Under the pieces are notes generated by a model that did not search any database, was not told the DNA's origin, and saw only the letters and a list, made by a program, of their open reading frames with translations. A DNA stretch of 64,000 nt from Ruminococcus sp. (GTDB taxonomy: Bacteria; Bacillota; Clostridia; Oscillospirales; Ruminococcaceae). Below are positions 9,059 through 17,300 of this stretch, in pieces. The number at the start of each line of letters is the position of its first letter. The stretch's first letter is position 1. The stretch lies in assembly GCA_017462565.1 (NCBI GenBank), contig JAFTQW010000063.1, forward strand, positions 1-64,000, given 5' to 3'. The position numbers and the translations under genes are program-made.

Positions 9059-9268
9059 ATGCTGACTATGGAAAATACCTTCACAGAGTATCCCGATATT
9101 GTATCGCCGAAGCAAATGTTGCATATTGGAAGAAACAAGGCGTTTGAGTTTTTAAAAGGCGATATAGGCAATACCGCAGTAGGTAAGCGAGATATGGCAA
9201 GAATTGATGTAATCAGCAATACTTACGGAGAGTTAGATTATTTACAAAATGCTGTAGATAATCATTAA
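9059..9268 (+). pseudogene. Degenerate excisionase-like gene (69 aa)
   Basis: The first ~35 residues (ENTF.EYPDIVS..QMLHIGRNKAFEFL) match the excisionase-type helix-turn-helix protein at 31905-32108, with a small internal deletion (the QMRE segment). The remainder is unrelated to it. The Shine-Dalgarno AAAGGAGGAG is still good, so it may be translated, but the recognition part of the DNA-binding domain is lost. Together with the amidotransferase fragment it marks a partly deleted copy of the 24-33 kb element. Confidence 0.65.
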
Positions 9269-9285
9269 GGCAAAAAATGCCCGAC

Positions 9286-10265
9286 CTAAACAGATCGTGC
9301 ATTTAAATTGCTGATTAAATTTTTTACGGTATTGAAATAATTCTGCATTTCAGCATTTGCAGGGTCAATTTGCAGAGCAAAGGATATTCGTCCAAGCAGG
9401 GAGCTAAGATATTCTTTTTCAGATACATCAAGTCCATTTTGCTTTATACTTTCAGTGATGTCGAATTTAGTACAGTAATATATTTCCTGGCGAATCGTTC
9501 GGCGCATTTCTCTTGGAATATGCGGTGTTTCATTCACTATTATACCGGTGACTTTCTGCTGCTGAGAGGAACTGACAAAAACGGTCTTTTTCTCATTCAG
9601 ATCAAAGCCCATACGATACAGCATATGCTTTACTTTTCCTACAAGACGGCTGTTTTTTACCGTCTCTTTACTGCCTGAAAAGGTCATATCATCGCAATAG
9701 CGGGTGTAGCTGATTTTTCTCTCACTGCACCACGCTCCCAACCTTTTATCAAAATGTTTCATTACAAGATTAGCAATATACGGTGATGTGGGTGCTCCCT
9801 GCGGCAGTCTGCCGTTATGTACGCATAGATTGGTAAGCATTGATGTTACGGGCGCAGACATTCCTAACTGACGCATTATCATAAATACCATATCATCGTC
9901 AATATTATCAAAGAAGTGCGATATATCGAGCTTAACAATATACTCTTTTCCAATGTGCGGAGAGGCATTGTCAAGCAGAGATTTTCCTTTGCAGTAAGCA
10001 GTTGAAAATTCTGACACATCAAGCTTATAGAGATAATGGTCAAGTATCCTGCGCTGAACCGTTTTCAGAAAGCTGTTCGGCACATTGAGTTTGCGGCTTT
10101 TGTGTCCTCGTTTACGGCAGATAATAATAGTATGATAGTTTGTGCATTTGCTTTTTTTCGTTTGTGACGAGGACAGCGGTCATTGCTGAGCATATACAGC
10201 TTTTTAACGGGTATATCAATAGTTTCGGAAATTTTTATAACATCAACATCTGCCAATCTTTTCAC
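9286..10265 (-). pseudogene. Retron reverse transcriptase, complete after one -1 shift at an A7 run
   Basis: The main frame (10083-9286) holds the retron RT hallmarks in order: NASPH (NAxxH, region X), KLDISHFFDNI, LPQGAPTSPYIANL, the catalytic YCDDMTFSG, and QKVTGIIVN (the VTG of region Y). The family's N-terminus lies upstream in another frame: VKRLADVDVIKISETIDIP..KKLYMLSND from about 10265. Slipping -1 at the heptamer A AAA AAA (complement of 10152-10158) links them through NYHTIIICRKRG..RKLNVPNSFLKTVQ, exactly where retron RTs have this segment, giving about 325 residues, a normal length. Start is a GTG at 10265 or a TTG nine bases on (10256), which is better spaced from GGGGGAG. The RNA partner lies immediately upstream. 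It is either a slippage-expressed gene, a pseudogene or a sequencing slip. Confidence 0.85.
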
Positions 10266-10274
10266 TCCCCCAAA

Positions 10275-10460
10275 AAAAGAACAAACTGCCGGCACAAAAC
10301 ATTCAAATGTTTCGGAGCTGAATTTTTATTAACGAAGTTAATTCTGATTCAGTGGAGAAACTTTTGATAATGGATTTATTTCTAAAACACCCATGGCGAC
10401 TCGCCACAGTAATACGTTGCAGTTACGCATTGCAATTTCGCTGCCGGCAGTTGTTCTTTT
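10275..10460 (-). ncRNA. Retron msr-msd RNA with a1/a2 inverted repeats
   Basis: On the minus strand, directly before the RT, two ~18-nt complementary arms bound the RNA: AAAAGAACAACTGCCGGC (a1, 10460-10443) and GCCGGCAGTTTGTTCTTTT (a2, 10293-10275), with one bulge. After a1 comes AGC, the usual site of the branching guanosine. The msr part has a 7-bp hairpin (10430-10411, AAUGCGU / ACGUAUU) and a UGGCGAGUCGCCA hairpin near 10395-10407. The msd part is one long interrupted stem (10366-10304) built of CAAA, GUUUC, CUGAAU, UUAAC, then UUC loop, and the matching GUUAA, AUUCAG, GAAAC, UUUG, with symmetric internal loops. Order and size fit known retrons. Confidence 0.85.
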
Positions 10461-10684
10461 ATTTATTATATAATATTATGCTCAAAATTTCAATAGATAC
10501 GAAAATAATTTTTCTGAAAATTTTTTTGTATGCAGATTTGAAGCTGTAAATAATTAATGTTGAAATGTCCGATCATTTCGGTCGGGCGAGTGAGTATTTA
10601 TATCCTATTATATTACAAAATTCGCTAAATATTATTGCCTTATTTGTAAGAATATGATATTATAATTTTAGTGGGGTGGTTTGT

Positions 10685-11413
10685 GTGATTCGGATAGCAA
10701 TTGTAGATGATGAAAAAGAACAAGTAGACTTGATAAAGAATTTGACAGTCAATTTTTGTGAGCAAAAGAATATGGAGTACAAGATCCTGCCATTTTATTG
10801 CGGAGAAGATCTGCTGGAATGCAGTATTCCCATAGATATTGCATTTTTGGATGTACAAATGGGTAAAATAGACGGAATAGAAACTGCCCAGCGGCTTCGT
10901 ACATGGAACAAATGGGTTGCCTTGATTTACGTAACTTCGTATGGGGAATATATTACAAAAGCAATGACAATTCATCCATTCTCATATATTATGAAACCGA
11001 TTCAACCGGAACAGATCTATAAAGTTCTTGAAGAGTTTCTGGAGTATCAGCGCAGTGTCAAAGCCAAAACAAAAGAATATTTTCAGCTGAACACAAATAA
11101 TTCCTGTCGTTATCTTGAAATAAATGATATTTATTATTTCTATTATCTGGAGGACAGAACGGTTGAAGTCAGACTTCGGAGGGAAAGTTATAAAATCAAA
11201 GACAGCATAACAAATATATATAACATCGTAAATCATCACTGCTTTATTATGCCGACTCCAAGTATCATAGTAAATATACAGCATATCCGTAAGATTGACG
11301 GAAAAAATAAAAAACTGATTCTGGAAAATGACGATGAAATTCTGATTTCACGCAGAAAGTACAAGGAAGTATTTGATGCATTGAATCGCTATATGACGAA
11401 TGGAGAACTATAA
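10685..11413 (+). CDS. LytTR-type response regulator (AgrA-like)
   Basis: N-terminal receiver domain (IAIVDDE acidic pocket, phospho-acceptor Asp in IAFLDVQMG about residue 55, Thr in YVTSYGE, Lys in YIMKPIQ) joined to a C-terminal LytTR DNA-binding domain (about 130-240, including ICYFYYLED-like and ISRRKYKEV motifs). This is the AgrA/VirR architecture. The start is taken as the GTG at 10685, seven bases after GTGGGG; an in-frame GTG at 10676 is possible. It is followed three bases later by its kinase. It probably binds the paired repeats at 12742-12775 to control the peptide gene. Confidence 0.88.
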   Translation: MIRIAIVDDEKEQVDLIKNLTVNFCEQKNMEYKILPFYCGEDLLECSIPIDIAFLDVQMGKIDGIETAQRLRTWNKWVALIYVTSYGEYITKAMTIHPFSYIMKPIQPEQIYKVLEEFLEYQRSVKAKTKEYFQLNTNNSCRYLEINDIYYFYYLEDRTVEVRLRRESYKIKDSITNIYNIVNHHCFIMPTPSIIVNIQHIRKIDGKNKKLILENDDEILISRRKYKEVFDALNRYMTNGEL

Positions 11414-11415
11414 AT

Positions 11416-12702
11416 ATGACGTATGTTTTAGATTGTATTACATTATTTTTAACCGTTATCCTTTGCATTTATTTACTCTATGACAAATATCCTTTAAGAA
11501 AAACGCATATGGTCAGAAGAACTGTAATGGTAATTTCAGGGATTATTGTAAAAGCTCTGATCATGTTTTTAAAGATATCACCGCTGAATTTTATAACCAA
11601 TTTTTTAATGATCTTTTTAATAATACGTCTGTTATTAAATTGTAATAAATCCTCACTTTTCATTTATGCTTCATTGTTTTCTATGATAACACTATGTTCG
11701 GATGCGCTGAGCGTAATTATTGTTTCAGTATTTCATAAAAATACGATATCCGTAACAATGGGAGCAACGTCCCTTGCGTGGAATCACCATTTATGGGATT
11801 GGCTTATACAAATTATACTGACCAGAATGGCAAAATTACTGATTCTGAAAAAGGAACATTTCAAAGTAGTCTGGCACGAAATTATATTTTATATTTTTCT
11901 GGTTTCATTTGAAGTTGGTATATTCGGCTATTTTTCTCATGTGACGCATAGCAAATCATCAGGATTTTTAATGCTTCTGATTATGGTGGGATTTTTATTT
12001 TTAGATCTGTATATCATATATATTTTTAATAAGATATCAAATTTAAGAGAAAAAGAACATCAGACAGAGTTGATGAACCAGCGGGAACAGATGCAGCTGC
12101 AGATGTATCATGAACTGCAAAAAATGTATCAGACTACCTGTGAAGCGGCACATGATATCAATCGTCATGTCACTGCATTGAAAACATGGATTTCCGGGGA
12201 ATCATGTGAAAAAGCTGAACAATATTTATCCGACTTATCCGATACAGCCAGACAGCTGCAGCCAAGGATAAGAAATCAAAACGAAATATTAGAAATCATT
12301 TTGAATACAGTTGTCTCAACCTGTGAAAGAGAGCAAATTAAACTTGACATGGACATTGAAGATTTCTCTATGAAATTTATTTCAGATATGGATATTACAA
12401 CGATATTTTCAAATCTGCTTGACAATGCGGTAGATGCTTGTATGGAAATAGAAGATGCTCCAAGAACAATACAGATTGTATTATGTCAGAAAATGGGACT
12501 GATTGCACTGCGAATTACAAATACATTTGTATATACAGGAGCAGAACTTCTGCAGAAAAAGCGCTCCACTAAAAGGAATCACATGGGAATCGGATTATCC
12601 AACGTGCAGAAAACCGTAGAAAAATATGAAGGCGTTGTATCAGTAAAGACGAAACGTGAAATATTTCAGGTATCAGTCACCCTGCCAACAGACAGAGCGT
12701 AA
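11416..12702 (+). CDS. GHKL sensor histidine kinase (AgrC-like)
   Basis: About six hydrophobic segments occupy residues 1-215, the usual AgrC-type peptide sensor. A coiled linker follows, then the H-box AAHDINRHVTALK (phospho-His about residue 247) and the ATPase domain with N-box NLLDNAVDAC (about 333) and G-box HMGIGLSNVQK (about 390). The family autophosphorylates on binding an autoinducing peptide and passes phosphate to a LytTR regulator. The gene follows the regulator by two bases and precedes the peptide gene, so the locus is self-contained. Confidence 0.88.
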   Translation: MTYVLDCITLFLTVILCIYLLYDKYPLRKTHMVRRTVMVISGIIVKALIMFLKISPLNFITNFLMIFLIIRLLLNCNKSSLFIYASLFSMITLCSDALSVIIVSVFHKNTISVTMGATSLAWNHHLWDWLIQIILTRMAKLLILKKEHFKVVWHEIIFYIFLVSFEVGIFGYFSHVTHSKSSGFLMLLIMVGFLFLDLYIIYIFNKISNLREKEHQTELMNQREQMQLQMYHELQKMYQTTCEAAHDINRHVTALKTWISGESCEKAEQYLSDLSDTARQLQPRIRNQNEILEIILNTVVSTCEREQIKLDMDIEDFSMKFISDMDITTIFSNLLDNAVDACMEIEDAPRTIQIVLCQKMGLIALRITNTFVYTGAELLQKKRSTKRNHMGIGLSNVQKTVEKYEGVVSVKTKREIFQVSVTLPTDRA

Positions 12703-12741
12703 ACATTGGGAATCGGTCAAATGACTGATTTCCTTTTTTAA

Positions 12742-12775
12742 TGACCATTTGACGTAAGAAATTGACCATTTGGCG
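12742..12775 (+). promoter_or_regulatory. Paired LytTR-type operator ahead of the peptide gene
   Basis: Two near-identical 13-mers, TGACCATTTGACG (12742) and TGACCATTTGGCG (12763), repeat with a 21-bp period, two helical turns, just upstream of the -35 box at 12784. Direct repeats with this spacing are the established mode of binding for AgrA/VirR-type LytTR regulators. A partial inverted copy (GTCAAATG) lies at 12716-12723. Confidence 0.75.
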
Positions 12776-12783
12776 CAGACCTA

Positions 12784-12812
12784 TTGAAATTCTGAACCTG
12801 TAATGATATACT
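12784..12812 (+). promoter_or_regulatory. Promoter of the autoinducer peptide / AgrB operon
   Basis: TTGAAA (12784-12789), 17-nt spacer, TATACT (12807-12812). The spacing is ideal and it sits directly downstream of the paired operator, consistent with class II activation by the locus's own regulator. Confidence 0.75.
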
Positions 12813-12855
12813 GAAAATGCAAGATGTCTTGAAATCAATGAACAGGAGGTACGTA

Positions 12856-13008
12856 ATGTTCAAAAAAAGAAATGCGAAAAAAGCAATGCTTAAAGGTATG
12901 GCTTTCGCTGCAAAAAAGACAGCACAGTTCAATGCGGATAACTTTTGTGCATGGTGGCATTATCAGCCGAAAATGCCTGATGCAGTCAAAAAGATGCATA
13001 AATCCTGA
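12856..13008 (+). CDS. AgrD-like cyclic autoinducer peptide precursor (50 aa)
   Basis: A basic, amphipathic leader (MFKKRNAKKAMLKGMAFAAKK) is followed by FNADNFCAWWHYQPKMPDAVKK. The Cys plus aromatic residues then QPK.P match the thiolactone peptide and the C-terminal recognition tail of clostridial AgrD proteins. The ring probably forms from Cys31 to the fourth or fifth following residue (CAWWH or CAWWHY); the exact cut is not certain. The start is the ATG at 12856, preceded by AGGAGG. The stop overlaps the ATG of the AgrB-like gene (TGATG), ensuring coupling. Confidence 0.85.
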   Translation: MFKKRNAKKAMLKGMAFAAKKTAQFNADNFCAWWHYQPKMPDAVKKMHKS

Positions 13009-13592
13009 TGCTGGAACGCCTGTCTGAAAAATTTGCAGGGAAGCTGATCAGCGCCGGAATTATTTCCGAAACAAATGCAGACGTGTATGTGTATGGATTT
13101 TTTCAATTGGCTATGATGATTCTGAATATTGTAACAACGATAATTTTGGGAGTCTTGTTTAAACTTCTGATTCCCTGCATTTTACTAAACTTATCCTACA
13201 TTCCCTTACGAATGAACGCAGGCGGGCATCATGCGGACAGTCCCATGAAATGCTACATAAATTCAGCCATTATGATCGCAGCTCTGCTTGCTGTTATAAA
13301 ATGGATTCCCATTCATCCTGCTATTTCCGCTGTTCTGCTTGCATTATCGGGGATTGTAATTTGGATTCTGGCTCCTGTCGAAGCAGAAAATAATCCGTGG
13401 AACGATACAGAAAAACTGATATATCGCAGACGAAGCATAGTTATACTATTAATTGAAACAATCGCTTTTGTAATATCTTTATTTTTTATGAAAAACTGGA
13501 TTTCAGAAACAATTATGCTGGGTATTGTTACAGAGAGCTTAATACTGATTATAGGGAGATTTTTTAACTGCAGCAAACGTCAAAAAAATTAA
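13008..13592 (+). CDS. AgrB-like peptide-processing membrane protease
   Basis: A 194-residue multi-pass membrane protein with the AgrB catalytic signature NAGGHHADSPMKC: His74/75 and Cys82, the cysteine-protease pair, preceded by the conserved PLRMN. Four to six hydrophobic segments follow. AgrB trims the AgrD C-terminus and closes the thiolactone. It completes the regulator-kinase-peptide-protease locus; the order differs from the classic staphylococcal agrBDCA but is seen in clostridia. Confidence 0.88.
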   Translation: MLERLSEKFAGKLISAGIISETNADVYVYGFFQLAMMILNIVTTIILGVLFKLLIPCILLNLSYIPLRMNAGGHHADSPMKCYINSAIMIAALLAVIKWIPIHPAISAVLLALSGIVIWILAPVEAENNPWNDTEKLIYRRRSIVILLIETIAFVISLFFMKNWISETIMLGIVTESLILIIGRFFNCSKRQKN

Positions 13593-13611
13593 TGCCGCCT
13601 GGAACATAGTG

Positions 13612-13879
13612 TTAAGGAAGCACTGATTAAATCCAGTGCTCAGAATGCGCAGTCAGATTTTTTGTCAGATTGTATAGAAATTTCGCAGACAGGCTGTCGC
13701 CTGTCAAGAAGTTTCTGTGTACCCCAAGGGGTGCGGGTGTCCGGTGGACACCTCTGCGCAGCAGAAGCACCGACCGAACCGACAGGTGAGATTCACTTCC
13801 TTTGGGCGCAGATAACGGAAAATATGCAAGCAATATGTGTGCTGAGCCGTCAGGCGTGATTTATTCAGTGATTCCTTAA
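13612..13879. repeat. MITE-like element, family A, copy 1
   Basis: A 268-bp element bounded by near-perfect inverted ends: TTAAGGAAGCACTGATTAAAT on the left and ATTTATTCAGTGATTCCTTAA on the right. Its core (about 13720-13810) is almost identical to the core of the copy at 23233-23668, including the stretch beginning GTACCCCAAGGGGTGCGGG. No transposase is encoded; short frames inside are incidental. Confidence 0.75.
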
Positions 13880-14057
13880 TAATGATTCCGACAATTGACC
13901 TCACACGCTGATTACACTTGTTAAGATAACAGAAATACAGAAAATATATACTAAGGTTTTAAAAATTATTCTTATAGGATTCACTGTACAAAATGTAAAA
14001 TAACCTTTAATAAAATTTAAAAAATAAATGTGCCGCAATAGATTAACTCTATAGATC

Positions 14058-14226
14058 TTAGAGCCTGTGTTTATAGGGAAATTGCGCAGATTTTCGAGCA
14101 TAAATTTGCCGGGAACAAAGCGAAAAAGTGAAAGCATACTGTCCGTATGGTAAACTTTTTCAACGCAGTTGCCGGCAAATTTTGCCGAAAAGACGTGTGA
14201 TTTATCCTATGAATACAGGCTCTTAT
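14058..14226. repeat. MITE-like element, family B, copy 1
   Basis: About 167 bp with inverted ends (TTAGAGCCTGTGTTTATAGG and CCTATGAATACAGGCTCTTA, 18 of 20 matching as inverted repeat). The core, including GATTTTCGAGCATAA and GAAAGCATACTGT, is shared with the copy at 62736-62897. Flanking AAATGTGCCGCAATA and TATTGCGGCATATT form an outer inverted repeat, so the element may be nested in a larger hairpin. The span 13880-14361 contains no gene. Confidence 0.75.
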
Positions 14227-14244
14227 TGCGGCATATTTTAATAG

Positions 14245-14297
14245 CAAAGGTAGCACCGCCAAAGCCGTCATTCGTGCTTTGTATGGTGCTGCCTTTA
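14245..14297. repeat. Short inverted-repeat unit resembling family A ends
   Basis: AAAGGTAGCACCGCCAAAGC and GCTTTGTATGGTGCTGCCTTT form a long hairpin whose right arm resembles the family A terminus (GCTTTGTGCGGTGTTGCCTTA). It lies downstream of the giant minus-strand gene and could also work as its transcription terminator. Confidence 0.55.
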
Positions 14298-14361
14298 AAT
14301 ATTTTTATAGATCTTAGGAATAAATCAAATATTTATCCGGAACAATTGGCGGTCAGGAATA

Positions 14362-17300
14362 TTATTCCTCCTCATCACCGCCGCAGATCACATCATAAAG
14401 ATCTTCCAGCAATGTATTTATGCCGTCTTCGACCTGTTCCATAATATCTTTTTCTTCCTCGAATGCTCCAAGTGCCTTGTCATAGAGGTTCTTTGCCATT
14501 TTAAAGACAAGTTCCACCATAGCAATTGTTGCGTCAGCCTGGCCTTCCTGATCTCCAACACAATAATTATAGAAATTGTCAAGCATTTCCGCCCGATAAT
14601 TTATAGTATCTACAAGACTTTTTGCGCTGTCATAAAGAGCCATTCCTCCGACGAATACAGCAGCCGGTCCGCAGCCGCTTGCAGCAGAAAGAGCACTTGC
14701 TGCCGGCATGATCTCACTGCTTATATTATATTCAAGCGTAATATAGAACAACGACTGTGCCGTTGTAAAGAGAGAAGTAAATACTCTGTCAAGATTTACC
14801 GGCTTGTTTTTTATACCGTCAATAAGCGCTGTTTCTTCCGTTGAAGAACCACCGTTCAATCCGCCTGAGATTTTGAATACAAAAGAATTGTAATTTTCAA
14901 AATCAGCAATAATATAACCTGTTCCATTCCAACTGTTTATTGTTGTGCGCTTATCAGGAATAATAACGCTTAAACCGTCAGCGACACTTGAACGAATCTC
15001 GCTTTCTTCAGCCGGTTCAACATCAGTAACAGCAAGCATTTCATCAATATTATCAGCATTTATGCAAATAAGTTCTGCGCCGTCGTTCATGGCTTTATTG
15101 AAGATAGATACGGTTGATGCACCTTCGCTGCATAATAACTGTTCCCATAACCAGCCTTCAAAATATGACTCGATATATGAAGCTGAGAACAAGTGCTCAT
15201 TTCTTGCGTCTGTATCACCTGTTCTGCTTGTGCAGTATGTGTTGTTATAATTAACATCAACTTCAAATCTTCCGGGAAGAATTTCTGTAGTAGCATAGCC
15301 GGTAATCGTTTCTTCACGGCTTCCGATATGATAGCATGTAAGAAGCATCTTCGTATCATAGCCAAGTTCGATATTTGAGAAGCCTGCGTCAAGACAACTG
15401 TACGTATCACAGTTCATGAAATAATACGTGCCTGCAAATGCAAGATATGAACCAATTTTATCTTCGTCGTAGTAATTCTGATTATTGATTATCTCATCAA
15501 TGTTTCCGGCTTCTTTCGGATTGGCCGGATCAGAAACATCTATGCCGTTTGCCTCGGCTGCTCCGTAAAGACTTCCATAATACTGGGATTCAGTAACGCC
15601 GCCCGTATCATATACCATGGCATATGTGTTTCCGATAGTAAGATCATCCGTCCAAGTGGATTCACGGCCGTTTGTAATAAGCCTTGTTGTAAGACTGCAT
15701 TTTTCTCCGAGTCTCCATGAATTATTTTTGAAGAAATAATATTCATCTTCGGGTTCAACCATATAATCGCTCAGGGAATTTGCATACTCTCTGTAAGAAT
15801 ATTCAGAAACTATTTCGCCGTCAACGTAGATTGCAGGCAGGAACGCATTGCTGTAAATATCGTTCTTGCTCATGTCAAAAATTGTTCCGCTGCCCTTATT
15901 TCCATTGAAGGCAAGAGTCATTCGCTTGTTGTATATATCGCTTATTTTGTATGTTCCCAGGTTTTTGCCTGAAACTCCGTTTGAAATTGCAAACTGTACA
16001 GTATCTGAAAGCTGAGCCGGTACAGCATTATATATCTCGACTGAACTGTCAAAAAGGTTATACTGTAAATCAATAGGAAGTCTGTTGAAAGACTGTTGTA
16101 CTATATTTCTTGAATAAACATACTCTGCTTCTTTCGTGAGCGTTACAGGACCTTCAAACATTTCTTCAAGTGACGTATCACCTGTTTTTCCAGTTACAGC
16201 AGGAGCAAGCTTCTTAATACTTGCTATGATATTTCCTGTCTGAGTTCCTTCACTCTGTGCAAGCGCCGCAGCCATATCGACTTCTTTTTCTTCTGCCGGA
16301 TGCATTTCATCAGCATTAAGCGTTGAACTCTTTATTGAAGTATCAAGATTTGCCCATACTCCCAGATCTTTAAGTTCCTCAGCAGTTTCGCCTGTTTCGC
16401 TTGCCGGAACATATACACGAACGAATACTTCGTCCATTTTTACAAATGATGTTCCGTCCTCGAAATTAAGTATATTCGCATTTCTGCCCGAACTTGAGAT
16501 CATCAGCGATGCATCGTCGAAATTGTCCAAAGCCATAAGTTCAGCAGCCTGCTGACGGCTTATCATAGCCGTACCCTTTGCGTAAACAGCAGGATAACCC
16601 ATTTCACGGAGAAGTCCGATAAGAAGACTTGCCTGATCGAAATCATTTCCTCGTTTAAGTTCATACGCTCCTATTGCGCCTCTTCTGGAATTTATATATG
16701 ATTCAAAGTTTATATTGTTATAAACATACTCATATGCCTCTGCAGGCGAACTGAAGCTATGTGCAAGAGCTATAAGTTCATCATTCAGCATTGTTTCAGG
16801 AGTCTGCTCCAATGCTTTCTGCATTTCTTCCGTCTGTATCTCGGATTCATAATTGCTTGCCGACTGAATCTCAAATGCCGTTTCGGTAACATATCCGTCG
16901 TTATCTTTTCCGACAGCTTTGAAAGAATAGTTACCTGCTGCATCAGGAGTAAATTCAGCATTATAAGTTCCGTCACTGTTCAATATCAGATTATCTGAAA
17001 TATCCTGATCTCCAAGATAAAGTTCCATAGAATCAAAGGGAGTGCCGTCTGTTGATGATAGTATTATTCTGACATTTTCTCCCGGTGACACAACTGACGG
17101 AGCATCTACAGCTATCTTGCGATTGCTGATATTTCTGTAAACCTTTACTACACATTGTGTTTCGGTATAATTTCCTGATTCATCTTCCGCTCTTATTGCC
17201 AGTTCAATCTCACCGACAGAATCCGGAATAAATGTATAAGTTCCGGAAACTGCGTTTTCTTCAAGAACCGTTCCGTCCTTTTTGACGGTAACGATAACCT

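Noticed and set aside
9286..10083. Group II intron or diversity-generating RT
   Set aside because: NAxxH and VTG motifs and the adjacent msr-msd RNA point to a retron. No intron domains V/VI or template-variable repeat pair were seen.
12742..12775. Direct repeats as the start of a CRISPR array
   Set aside because: Only two units with an 8-base gap. The position at a promoter fits a regulator site. No CRISPR array was seen anywhere in the window.
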